The notes under the pieces were generated by a model that saw nothing but the letters and a program-made list of their open reading frames with translations, did not search any database and was not told where the DNA came from. 64,000 nucleotides of DNA from positions 310,001-374,000 of the forward strand of contig JADKAN010000005.1 in NCBI GenBank assembly GCA_016719225.1, given 5' to 3'. Source of the DNA: Flavobacteriales bacterium. Lineage in GTDB: Bacteria > Bacteroidota > Bacteroidia > Flavobacteriales_F > PHOS-HE28. How positions within the stretch are numbered: position 1 is the stretch's first letter; every line of letters starts with the position of its first letter. Position numbers and translations under genes: made by a program. Of this stretch, positions 48,541 through 57,357 are shown in pieces.

Positions 48541-51024
48541 TCAAAGCGGATCCACGTCCACCACGAGTTGCACCGGCCGGTGTTTTGGATCCGCGAATAA
48601 CTGGTCGATCACTTCACGCAGAAAAGCTTTTTCACTCTGATAGTGCTTGCGGTCAAGCTTGAGCAGAATGGCCCGAAGGTGCTTATCGCGCACGCGGGAA
48701 ACAGTGGGAGGCTCCGGTCCCAGTATGCGATCGCCGAGGCGGGTGCGAAGGTCCTGTGCCAAGGCGTGAGCGGCGGCCTCCACCCGCGCCACGTCCTTGT
48801 GTTTCAGCAGCAGGCGGATCATGCGGCTGTAAGGAGGATAACCATGTGCTTCACGCAAAGGCAATTCGCGTGCGTACATGCCGTCAACGTCATGTGCTGC
48901 CACCAGCCCGATCAGCGGGTGGTGGATGTCGCGCGCTTGAATGAAGACCTGCCCCGGGTCTTTCTTGCGCCCGCTTCTTCCTGCCACCTGCGCCATCAGT
49001 TGGAAGGCACGCTCGTGCGCCCGCAGGTCCGGAAAGCGCATCAGGTTGTCCGCGTTGATGATGCCGATCACCGTGACCTGTTCGAAATCCAAGCCCTTGG
49101 TGACCATTTGCGTGCCTACCAGAATGTCCACCGCGCCGTCGCCGAAGCGCTGCAAAAGCCGCTCGAAGGCGTGCTTGCCCCGTGTGGTGTCCTGATCCAT
49201 TCGTGCAACACGCGCTTCCGGTAGTACGAGCGCCAGTTCCTCTTCCACCTTTTCGGTGCCCAAGCCCACCATGCGCAAGCGGTTACTTCCGCAGGCCGGG
49301 CATTTCACCGGTGGGGTGTAGCGCCGCCCGCAATAATGGCAACGCAGCCCGTGGTCGTGCTTGTGGTAGGTCAGGCTAACGTCGCAATGCTCGCATTCGG
49401 GCACCCAGCCACAGGATTCGCACTGCCAAGCGGGCACGTAACCACGCCTGTTCTGGAAGATGATGACCTGTTCTTTCTTGGCCAAGGCCTGCTCTATCCC
49501 TGCCAGGAGTTGCTTTGAAAAATGTCCGCGCATCTGCTTCCTCTTGTGCGCCTCGTCCAGGTCAACTCGAATGATCGTTGGCAGCACAGCCTCGCCATGG
49601 CGCACGTCCAAACGCGCAAAGCCATACTTGCCGTTGTGCGCATTGAAGAGGCTCTCCATGCTCGGCGTGGCGGAGCCCAGCAGCGTTTTTGCGCCATGAA
49701 GCCCTGCGAGCACCTGCGCCATATCGCGCGCATTGTAGCGCGGCGCTGGGTCGTGCTGTTTATAGCTGGGGTCGTGCTCTTCGTCCACCACCAATAGCCC
49801 CAGCCTGCTGAACGGCAGGAAGAGTGCTGAACGTGCACCCACGACCACCGGATGCATTCCCGGTGAGCGCAGCATCTGCATCCATAACTCTGCACGCTCG
49901 CGCTGGCTGAGCCGCGAATGTGAAACCGCCACTCTGTCCCCGAAGCGCGCCCGCAAGCGCCCGATGATCTGTGTGGTCAAGGCGATCTCCGGCAGCAGGT
50001 ACAGCACTTGTTCGCCGCGTTCCACGGCTTCTTCGATAAGCTGCATGTAAAGTTCTGTCTTGCCCGACGCTGTAACGCCTTGCAGCAGGACGGTGTTTTT
50101 CGTCCTAAAGCCTTCGCGCACCTGCTCCAAGGCAGCGGCTTGGGCAGGCGACAAGGTCGAAACCTTGGCCTCTCCGGGCGTTGCAGGCAATTCCCCAGCA
50201 GGCCGTTCCTCGATCGTGAAAACGCCTTTGTCCACCAAGCGCTTGAGGTCGGCGGGTACGGCACCACTGCTGCGTAGGAGTTGCTCGCGTCGCACCGGAC
50301 GGGGTTCTCCGCTGAAGATACCCCCCAACTCGATGTAACGCATCAGCAATTGGAGTTGCTTCGGTGCCCGTTCCATAAGGTCGAACAGGGCGTGCATCTT
50401 TTCTTCCGTGGAATGGGAAGCGCTCAATGCCACATAACGGTCCATGCGAGGTTTGTGGCCCTTTGCCATTTCTTCCGCGGTGGAAAGGATGCCTTCCTCC
50501 AAAAAGCGCTTCACCACCGGCATGGGGTCTTTCAATCCCAAGATCTCTCCCACTTCTTTCAAGGTGAGCTCATGCTGGGCCTCCAAGACATCCAGGAGTA
50601 TTTCTCTTCGTGCGTCGCCGCTCCAGGCGGGTCTTTCACCGGCGGCGGCCATCACTTTGGTGCTGCTGCTCAACAGGAGGCTGCCCGGCATGGCTGCCAG
50701 CATCACTTCACCCAAGGTGCACATGTAATGGGAGGCCATGGCCTCCCAGAACAACATCTGCACTTCTGTCACTACCGGGGTTTCGTCCAGTAATTCCACC
50801 GCTTGCCGCGGAACCAGTCGGGGCGGAGGCTGGTCGTGCAACCGCCGTATCACCCCGCTGTACAGGGTGCGGCCTTTGCCCATGGGTACCACCACGCGCA
50901 TGCCCGGCATGGCCGCTGGCCTGTGTCCCGTTGATCCTTCAGTTGCAGCCTGTTGCGGCGGCAGTTCGTAGGTGAACAGGCCCGGCAAAGCGAGTGGGAT
51001 GATGATGTCTGCGAATCGTGGCAA
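48541..51024 (-). CDS. priA: Primosomal protein N' (replication restart helicase PriA)
   Basis: A 827-residue superfamily 2 helicase that reloads the replisome at collapsed forks. The 3'-DNA-binding domain begins FADIIIPLALPGLFTYELPP. Walker A is LLQGVTASGKTELYMQLI; the DEEH box is LVVDEEHDPSYKQ. The zinc-binding insert CESCGWVPECEHCDVS with CHYCGRRYTPPVKCPACGS holds eight Cys. The start is TTG at 51024: an in-frame stop lies four codons upstream and no ATG or GTG fits the conserved N-terminus. Confidence 0.95.
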   Translation of the reverse strand: MPRFADIIIPLALPGLFTYELPPQQAATEGSTGHRPAAMPGMRVVVPMGKGRTLYSGVIRRLHDQPPPRLVPRQAVELLDETPVVTEVQMLFWEAMASHYMCTLGEVMLAAMPGSLLLSSSTKVMAAAGERPAWSGDARREILLDVLEAQHELTLKEVGEILGLKDPMPVVKRFLEEGILSTAEEMAKGHKPRMDRYVALSASHSTEEKMHALFDLMERAPKQLQLLMRYIELGGIFSGEPRPVRREQLLRSSGAVPADLKRLVDKGVFTIEERPAGELPATPGEAKVSTLSPAQAAALEQVREGFRTKNTVLLQGVTASGKTELYMQLIEEAVERGEQVLYLLPEIALTTQIIGRLRARFGDRVAVSHSRLSQRERAELWMQMLRSPGMHPVVVGARSALFLPFSRLGLLVVDEEHDPSYKQHDPAPRYNARDMAQVLAGLHGAKTLLGSATPSMESLFNAHNGKYGFARLDVRHGEAVLPTIIRVDLDEAHKRKQMRGHFSKQLLAGIEQALAKKEQVIIFQNRRGYVPAWQCESCGWVPECEHCDVSLTYHKHDHGLRCHYCGRRYTPPVKCPACGSNRLRMVGLGTEKVEEELALVLPEARVARMDQDTTRGKHAFERLLQRFGDGAVDILVGTQMVTKGLDFEQVTVIGIINADNLMRFPDLRAHERAFQLMAQVAGRSGRKKDPGQVFIQARDIHHPLIGLVAAHDVDGMYARELPLREAHGYPPYSRMIRLLLKHKDVARVEAAAHALAQDLRTRLGDRILGPEPPTVSRVRDKHLRAILLKLDRKHYQSEKAFLREVIDQLFADPKHRPVQLVVDVDPL

Positions 51025-51170
51025 GGGACCGCAAGTTTACCCAAGGCCGTGGCTGATGACCCCAAGTCTGCGGGTTGCACCTGTCACTATGGACCCGACT
51101 TACGCCACCCAATTTGCGTTCTTGTTGAAAACCTGCACCGCCCGGGTCCTTCAGTTCCCTGCCGACTCGA

Positions 51171-51178
51171 TAAATTCG
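51171..51178 (+). promoter_or_regulatory. -7 element upstream of the lipoprotein gene
   Basis: TAAATTCG, a TANNTTCG variant followed by CC, 32 bases before the ATG at 51210. No clear -33. Confidence 0.45.
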
Positions 51179-51209
51179 CCACCGTATCTGAACCCCTCAA
51201 ACAGACCGG

Positions 51210-52103
51210 ATGAGCGTGTGCAAGTTTTTGACTTTGGCCTTGGCCGTCACCTTGGTGGCGTTGTTGCCGGCCTGCAATGGCCCGGCGGGGGAACCCTCAG
51301 TGAACGCTGATGCTGATTCACTTTCGGTAAAACCCAATTCGAATGGGCAATTGCTTAATGTTCAAGGGAAGCTCTTCAGTATTCCCTCGCCCGTGCAAAC
51401 CGCGTTGTTGATCAAGAAGGCCAATTTGCCCTACCGCCAAATGCTTCCGTTGAACACGGACAGCCTGCAGCGCTTCACCTCCAAAGAGAAACGGGCGCTG
51501 GCTTTGGGCATGTACGGGGCCGATCTGGCCTATCGCACGGTGTATAAGGATGGTCAGGCCGCCATCAGATCGCTGAAGGCCATCGAGCAGCTCAGCAATC
51601 AACTGAATCTGGGCAATGCCTTCGATAAGGACCTGATGGAAGGCTTCATACGGAACCTGTCCGTCGAGGACAGCCTGCTCCGGTTCTCGGGCAAAGCCTA
51701 CCGCTCCGCGGACCGCTACCTCAAAACGGACAAACAAGAAGATGTGTCGGCCAGTGTATTGGCCGGTGGATGGGTGGAAGGATTGTATCTCTCCTTGGGA
51801 GATGCCACTGATAAACTGGACCCGAAGGTGGCCACCCGCTTGGCCGAACAGCAGAACACCTTGACCAACCTGATCGGGTTGCTGGTTCAAGCGGACACCC
51901 AGCCTGCGCTGGTCAAGCAGCTTCAGGAGCTTAAGGCCGCACTGGGGGGGGTGAAGGTCACCTATGTTTTCGTGAAACCCACGTTGGACGTGGCCAAGAA
52001 AACAACATACATCAACAGTGCCACCTCTGCCGAGGTTCCTCCTGAAACCCTGCAGGCCATTATCACCAAGATCAGGGAGATCCGCTCTTCCATCATTGCA
52101 TGA
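51210..52103 (+). CDS. Putative lipoprotein, function unknown
   Basis: A 297-residue protein. The signal VCKFLTLALAVTLVALLPAC ends in lipobox LPAC, followed by an acidic, Ser/Asn-rich linker. From about residue 65 it is predicted alpha-helical (QTALLIKKANLPYRQMLPLN, KRALALGMYGADLAYRTVY, GGWVEGLYLSLGDAT) with the look of a TPR-free helical bundle. I do not recognise a named domain. It overlaps the next gene by four bases (ATGA), so the two are coupled and may act together or with the ABC transporter downstream. Confidence 0.75.
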   Translation: MSVCKFLTLALAVTLVALLPACNGPAGEPSVNADADSLSVKPNSNGQLLNVQGKLFSIPSPVQTALLIKKANLPYRQMLPLNTDSLQRFTSKEKRALALGMYGADLAYRTVYKDGQAAIRSLKAIEQLSNQLNLGNAFDKDLMEGFIRNLSVEDSLLRFSGKAYRSADRYLKTDKQEDVSASVLAGGWVEGLYLSLGDATDKLDPKVATRLAEQQNTLTNLIGLLVQADTQPALVKQLQELKAALGGVKVTYVFVKPTLDVAKKTTYINSATSAEVPPETLQAIITKIREIRSSIIA

Positions 52104-52525
52104 CCATGAGAACCCTCATTTCACTGTTCACCTTGTCCGCTTCCTTGGTCATCGCGGTATCCGCATCGGCTCAATGCGACACCATTGCCACGCTCTGCGA
52201 GAAGAACATCACCGCCGAGTACATTCCCGACGGCCAGTTCTATCGCGCCTTGCTGCACGATGACGAAACGGCGGAGTTCAACCTCACCCTGTTCGGCGGC
52301 ACCACCTATCGCGTTGCTGCCTGCAGCGGTACCAGCGATGGTAACCTCATTTTCAGTGTTTACGACAAGGACCACAATCTGCTGTTCAGCAACAAGGAAT
52401 ACAACAATGACCCCTACTGGGACCTCGTGGTGGCCAATACGTTGGACGTCACCATAAACGCTGAACTGGACCCGCGCCGGTCCACCAGCGGCTGCGCCGT
52501 GATGCTTATCGGCTTCAAGAAGTAG
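52100..52525 (+). CDS. Small secreted protein, function unknown
   Basis: A 141-residue protein with signal peptide (ISLFTLSASLVIAVSASAQ, cleavage before CDTIATLC). The mature part of about 115 residues is beta-rich: YRALLHDDETAEFNLTLFGG, TYRVAACSGTSDGNLIFSVY, and four Cys that could form disulfides. The pattern resembles the pre-peptidase C-terminal/jelly-roll type of secreted domain, but this is a guess. Start ATG at 52100 overlaps the lipoprotein stop; a second ATG lies two codons later. Confidence 0.75.
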   Translation: MTMRTLISLFTLSASLVIAVSASAQCDTIATLCEKNITAEYIPDGQFYRALLHDDETAEFNLTLFGGTTYRVAACSGTSDGNLIFSVYDKDHNLLFSNKEYNNDPYWDLVVANTLDVTINAELDPRRSTSGCAVMLIGFKK

Positions 52526-52609
52526 GGAATAGCGGAACTTTTCCGCTTCAAACGCCGTAGGAATGCACCGCTCGGAAGGGGGAATGTCCCGTCCGGGCAG
52601 GGCTTTCCC

Positions 52610-55600
52610 ATGAGCGAGAACATTCTCAACGCATTGCTTCAACTCTTCGCGATCATCGTGAAGACGGAACGCGATGCCGTGGGCGTAACGGGCCACAAAG
52701 TGGTGGAGCGCTTCCTGATGCGCCAGTTCACCGCACAGGCCGCATCCCAGCACATGTCCATGTTCGAGGCCTACGTGGCCGCATTCCACAGCAGTGGGGG
52801 CGAAAGCCAGCGTGGCCGGAAACGCACCAGTGTGAATTCCGTCAAGGTGTTGAAGATCTGCACCGAAGTGAATGAGGAGCTGAACCAGCACCAAAAATTC
52901 ACGGTGCTGATCCACTTGCTCGAGTTGGTCCACGCCCGGGGTGAGCTACTGGAACAAGAGCGCGACTTCGTGGCCACTGTGGCTGAAACGTTCAACATTG
53001 CACAGGCCGAATTCCAGCGCTGCGAAACGTTCGTTTCAGCGAAGCCAGGGATACACGAGGATGTGCCGGATCTCCTGTACATCGATGCGGCCAGTGGCCC
53101 CAAGCTGATAGGTGCTAAACATCTCCATGCACACGGGCTGAACGGCGAAATACGTGTGCTGAACATCCCCAGTGTTTCCATCTACTTAATGCGCTACCTC
53201 GGTGCCGGGCAACTGTTACTCAGCGGCCAGCAGGTGGACCCCGAGCGCGTCTACCTGCTTGGCAACGGCATCTCGCTACGCCCACCCGGGGGGCTGCCCG
53301 TTTACTACAGCGACATCCTGGCCAGTTTCCAGAGCGATCGTTCCCAAGAACGCATTGTCTTCCGTGCGGATGGCATCGAGTATTGCTTCCCGAACGGACG
53401 TATCGGATTGCACGAAATGCACTTGGCGGAGACAAGCGGCAAGCTCATCGGCATCATGGGAGGCAGCGGAAGCGGTAAAAGCACCCTGCTGAACGTCCTG
53501 AACGGAAACCTCAAGCCCAGTAAAGGCCACGTCACCATCAATGGCGTGGATGTACACACCGATGCTGACCGCATCCGCGGCGTGGTAGGGCATGTGAGCC
53601 AGGACGATCTGCTCATCGAGGAGCTCACCGTATTCCAGAACCTCTATTTCAACGCTCGTCTCTGTTTTGGTGATCTCTCCAAAACAGAGATCGCCAAACG
53701 CGTGCTCGAACTCCTACAAAGCTTGGGCCTGTTCGAGACGAAGGATCTGAAAGTGGGCAGCCCGTTGGACAAGACCATCAGTGGCGGACAGCGGAAGCGC
53801 CTCAACATTGCCTTGGAACTGATCCGCGAGCCCAGCGTGCTTTTCGTGGACGAGCCTACCAGCGGCCTCAGTTCCAGGGATTCCGAGAACATCATGGACC
53901 TGTTGAAGGAGCTGGCCCTGAAAGGCCGCATCATCTTCACGGTGATCCACCAGCCCTCTTCAGAGATCTTCAAGCTCTTCGACCGCCTCTTATTGATGGA
54001 CCAAGAGGGAAACCCGGTGTATTACGGTGATCCCGTGGACGCGGTGGTCTATTTCAAGAAAGTGACGGGACAAGCGGATAGTGAGGTGGGACAATGCGAA
54101 GCCTGCGGTAATGTGAACCCGGAGCAGATCTTCAACATCATCGAGGCGAAGATCGTGGACGAGTACGGCAACGAGACCGATCAACGGCGCATCGGGCCGG
54201 AAGCATGGAACGAAGTGTTCCGCGCGCAAATGGAGAACCGCGTGGCCAAAGTGCCCGATGAGACCAGCATACCCAAAAGCACATTCAACGCGCCCAACAA
54301 GCTGCGGCAGATGGCCGTCTTCTTCCGGCGTGACGTGGTGGCCAAATTGGTGAACCGGCAATACGTGCTCATCAACCTGTTGGAAGCCCCCGCGCTCGCA
54401 TTGGTGATGGCCTTTTTCCTGCGCTTCACGGGCGCCGGCCTGGATGGCTCCAGCGACTACGTCTATCGGCACAACGACAACATCCCACAGTACCTCTTCA
54501 TCTCCGTGATCGTGGCGCTGTTCATGGGCCTTACCGTGGCAGCCGAGGAGATCATCCGCGACCGAAGGATCCTGCAACGGGAGAAATTCCTTTCGCTCAG
54601 CCGCGCCAGCTACCTGCTGAGCAAGATCAGTGTGTTGTTCCTCATTTCCGCCATCCAAAGCCTGCTCTTCACCTTGGTGGGAGACCATGTGCTGGGCCTT
54701 TCGGGTCTTGGCTTACAGCATTGGGCCGTGCTGTTCAGCTTAAGCTGCTTCGCCAACGTGCTCGGGCTCAACGTCAGTGCCAGTTTCAACAGCGCCAAGG
54801 TGATCTACATCATGATACCGGTGCTGATCATTCCGCAATTGCTCTTCTCCGGGATCATTGTCCGCTTCGACAAGTTGCATCCTTGGTTCGCTTCCGAAAA
54901 AAGCGTCCCTTGGATAGGCAATATCATGGCGAGCCGTTGGGCATACGAAGGCCTCGCCGTTTCCCAGTTCTACGATAACGGATACGAGAAGCTTTTCTAT
55001 GACTTTGACCGCCGCATGAAAACGGCCAACTGGAAAAAGGATCTGTGGGTGCGGGAAATGAAGGAACGTTCCAACAACGTAAAGGCCTTTCTGGACGGGC
55101 GTAACACTAACGCGAAGGAAGTGGGCGAGGATCTGGCATTGATCACGCGGGAACTCAACAAGGAAATGATGAATCTGCGCGGATTCACCTTCCCCAATAT
55201 CGGAAAACTGCAACCGGGGTCGGTGGATAAGGCCGTGATCACCGAGGTGGAAGCCGCGCTCGAAACGCTTTCACAACATTACCGCAACACCTACAAACAG
55301 GCCGAGCGGGAAAAGGAGGCTCTCATAAGTAACATGACCGCCACCCCGGAATTGCGTAACAGCTACTTTGCTTTGTTGGATGATCAACGGAACGAGTCCC
55401 TTGCGGATTTCGTCACCAACAAGAATGACGTTAACGTCATCACGTTCTCCAACGGTGAACTGGTGCAAAAGAGCGATCCGATCTACGTGCGGCCCGTGGA
55501 CGGTGGATTCTTCTCGGCGCAGTTCTATGCACCTGCCAAACGCTTCTTCGGCCTGCTGATACCCACGCTTTGGGCCAACATCATGCTGCTTTGGGGTATG

Positions 55601-55690
55601 ACCTTGGCCTTGGCGCTCGCCCTTAAGTTGGACTTGATGCCGAAGGGTATTGCCCTGCTGGAGCGGCTTTCCAGTGGACGCTCAGCATAG
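52610..55690 (+). CDS. ABCG-like ABC transporter, ATPase fused to permease, with TerB-like N-terminus
   Basis: A 1026-residue protein. Residues 1-130 form a TerB-like all-helical domain (VERFLMRQFTAQAASQHM, ELNQHQKFTVLIHLLEL). After a poorly conserved domain of about 130 residues comes the ATPase: Walker A GGSGSGKSTLLNVL (about 282-295), signature SGGQRKRLNIALEL, Walker B VLFVDEPTSGLSS, H-loop VIHQPSSE. The permease follows from about residue 580 (six membrane segments), with a long insert of about 190 residues between segments 5 and 6. ATPase-then-permease order is that of ABCG/White proteins. The substrate is unknown. Confidence 0.88.
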   Translation: MSENILNALLQLFAIIVKTERDAVGVTGHKVVERFLMRQFTAQAASQHMSMFEAYVAAFHSSGGESQRGRKRTSVNSVKVLKICTEVNEELNQHQKFTVLIHLLELVHARGELLEQERDFVATVAETFNIAQAEFQRCETFVSAKPGIHEDVPDLLYIDAASGPKLIGAKHLHAHGLNGEIRVLNIPSVSIYLMRYLGAGQLLLSGQQVDPERVYLLGNGISLRPPGGLPVYYSDILASFQSDRSQERIVFRADGIEYCFPNGRIGLHEMHLAETSGKLIGIMGGSGSGKSTLLNVLNGNLKPSKGHVTINGVDVHTDADRIRGVVGHVSQDDLLIEELTVFQNLYFNARLCFGDLSKTEIAKRVLELLQSLGLFETKDLKVGSPLDKTISGGQRKRLNIALELIREPSVLFVDEPTSGLSSRDSENIMDLLKELALKGRIIFTVIHQPSSEIFKLFDRLLLMDQEGNPVYYGDPVDAVVYFKKVTGQADSEVGQCEACGNVNPEQIFNIIEAKIVDEYGNETDQRRIGPEAWNEVFRAQMENRVAKVPDETSIPKSTFNAPNKLRQMAVFFRRDVVAKLVNRQYVLINLLEAPALALVMAFFLRFTGAGLDGSSDYVYRHNDNIPQYLFISVIVALFMGLTVAAEEIIRDRRILQREKFLSLSRASYLLSKISVLFLISAIQSLLFTLVGDHVLGLSGLGLQHWAVLFSLSCFANVLGLNVSASFNSAKVIYIMIPVLIIPQLLFSGIIVRFDKLHPWFASEKSVPWIGNIMASRWAYEGLAVSQFYDNGYEKLFYDFDRRMKTANWKKDLWVREMKERSNNVKAFLDGRNTNAKEVGEDLALITRELNKEMMNLRGFTFPNIGKLQPGSVDKAVITEVEAALETLSQHYRNTYKQAEREKEALISNMTATPELRNSYFALLDDQRNESLADFVTNKNDVNVITFSNGELVQKSDPIYVRPVDGGFFSAQFYAPAKRFFGLLIPTLWANIMLLWGMTLALALALKLDLMPKGIALLERLSSGRSA

Positions 55691-55717
55691 CCGAAGCCGG
55701 GTACGAGCGCGATCCCG

Positions 55718-56752
55718 TCAACGGCGCAACACCTTGGCGCTCTTGCCCAAGCTGGGGACGTCGATCACGTATAGACCGGGGGCCAGGTTGCTGATGTCCA
55801 ATTGAGCTTTTGGGGATAAATGTCCGCTGGCGACCAACGTGCCGCGTGCATTGAACACCAGGAACGGGGTGGGGGAAGTGATATCAACCCCCAGTTCCAA
55901 AACCCCTGTGGTGGGGTTCGGACAAACTTCAAATGTGCCTTTGCCCATAACCTGCGTAACAACCGTTGCACAACCTTCCACCACTGCCAAGGTCACGGTA
56001 TTGTTACCGCTGTTTGGGATGCATACGACGTGGTTCACTTCATCGAAATCCAAGTCGGCAGGGCTATTAAGCCCGGTACTTGCCAAGGTGACGGGCGCTG
56101 CAGTGAAGGTGTTCTCGAACGCGGATACCCGGGCCGGGCTCCAGCTGGATACAAGAATGCGACCCAAGCAATCCAACGTCACACCGTCGATATTGGATAG
56201 GCTGGTGGTGAAGGTGCTCAGTTCCGCACCCGTGTTGCGATCGTAGCTTTTGATCTTCGCATTACTGCCCCAAAAAACAACCCACAGCCGGTCCAGTGCG
56301 GCATCCCATACAATGCCATTGGGCGTACTACCTGTGTTGCTCACCAACGTTGAAAACGTTAGCGTTGCAGGGTCCACCTTGTAGATCTTCTTCGTGCTGA
56401 AATCAGTGGTGTAGAGAAATTGGCCGTCCGAGGTCAAGCCGTTCAGGAAAGAGCCACCAAGCGGAAGGTTGAACACTTCTGTTGCATCCCCCGTACCGTA
56501 ACCGCGCAGGCCGCCATCGATGCATGCAAAGAGGGTATCACCCTGTAATTCGATCCCATACGGTGCACCGGGCAGGTTTGCGGCGAAGGTGGTCACCGCT
56601 CCGTCATAGTCGCGCTGCTTAATGCTGTTGTCGCCGGTGTTGCTCACGAAATAACGCATGCCGACAGCATCATGCTCGATGCTTTCGGGTCCGTTATACT
56701 GGGCCGCGAGCACTAGCGGAAAGAGGCTGGCGAAGAAAGGAATTAGGCGCAT
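55718..56752 (-). CDS. Secreted SMP-30/NHL-like beta-propeller with T9SS sorting domain
   Basis: A 344-residue cargo protein. Signal peptide MRLIPFFASLFPLVLAAQ; I chose this ATG at 56752 rather than 56824, whose extra residues lack character. The body is a propeller of repeated blades: NGPESIEHDAVGMRYFVSNT, LNGLTSDGQFLYTTDFSTKK, and SPADLDFDEVNHVVCIPNSG, like gluconolactonase/SMP-30 folds. Catalytic residues of true lactonases cannot be confirmed. The sorting domain is FEVCPNPTTGVLELGVD, then LVFNARGTLVASG and PGLYVIDVPSLGKSAKVLRR. Confidence 0.85.
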   Translation of the reverse strand: MRLIPFFASLFPLVLAAQYNGPESIEHDAVGMRYFVSNTGDNSIKQRDYDGAVTTFAANLPGAPYGIELQGDTLFACIDGGLRGYGTGDATEVFNLPLGGSFLNGLTSDGQFLYTTDFSTKKIYKVDPATLTFSTLVSNTGSTPNGIVWDAALDRLWVVFWGSNAKIKSYDRNTGAELSTFTTSLSNIDGVTLDCLGRILVSSWSPARVSAFENTFTAAPVTLASTGLNSPADLDFDEVNHVVCIPNSGNNTVTLAVVEGCATVVTQVMGKGTFEVCPNPTTGVLELGVDITSPTPFLVFNARGTLVASGHLSPKAQLDISNLAPGLYVIDVPSLGKSAKVLRR

Positions 56753-56899
56753 TCGGGTGTTAAAATGGTTGCGCAAGCTAGGTGTTGGTGGCAAGCTCAG
56801 TAATGGATACCATGCTTTTTCCACCTCCCGCGGGGGATAAGTGAAGGAGCGTGGAACCGGACCTTTGCTTAGACTTGCATTGAAGAAGAGAAAAACGGG

Positions 56900-57286
56900 A
56901 TGTCCACCGCGGTATCACATGACATTCGTATCAGCGTGCGGGCTCACTACGAGCCGGCTCAGAGCGACCCTGCGGAGGGCCGCTTCATCTTCAGTTATCG
57001 GGTCACCATCGCCAACCGCGGCAACCGCACCGTGCAGCTCATGGAACGCACTTGGTACATTTCGGACAGTCTAGCACCCCGCCGCAAGGTGGAAGGCCCG
57101 GGGGTGGTGGGCGCCACGCCCGTGCTGAAACCCGGTGAACAATTCACCTATTCCAGCTTCTGCGACTTAAGAAGCGCTTGGGGACGCATGCAGGGGAACT
57201 ACCTCATGCGCCATTTGGACGATGGGTCCCTTTTCGAAGCTTCCATCCCATCGTTCGATCTGCAGGTTGCGCACGCTGCCAATTGA
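56900..57286 (+). CDS. apaG: Co2+/Mg2+ efflux-associated protein ApaG
   Basis: A 128-residue single-domain fibronectin-III-like protein: HDIRISVRAHYEPAQSDPAE, then FIFSYRVTIANRGNRTVQLM, the conserved GPGVVG and PVLKPGEQFTYSSFC, and GNYLMR. The family's biochemical role is unclear; phenotypes in enterobacteria concern cobalt resistance. It is followed after 71 bases by pruA, with the pruA -7 box just past its stop. Confidence 0.93.
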   Translation: MSTAVSHDIRISVRAHYEPAQSDPAEGRFIFSYRVTIANRGNRTVQLMERTWYISDSLAPRRKVEGPGVVGATPVLKPGEQFTYSSFCDLRSAWGRMQGNYLMRHLDDGSLFEASIPSFDLQVAHAAN

Positions 57287-57292
57287 GCGGGG

Positions 57293-57300
57293 TATCTTCG
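57293..57300 (+). promoter_or_regulatory. -7 element of pruA
   Basis: TATCTTCG followed by CGCC, 58 bases before the ATG at 57358. A TTG ends 23 bases upstream. Confidence 0.55.
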
Positions 57301-57357
57301 CGCCACGGAACGCCTATCACGGCGTCCTCGTACATCATTACATTCCATCCAAGATCC

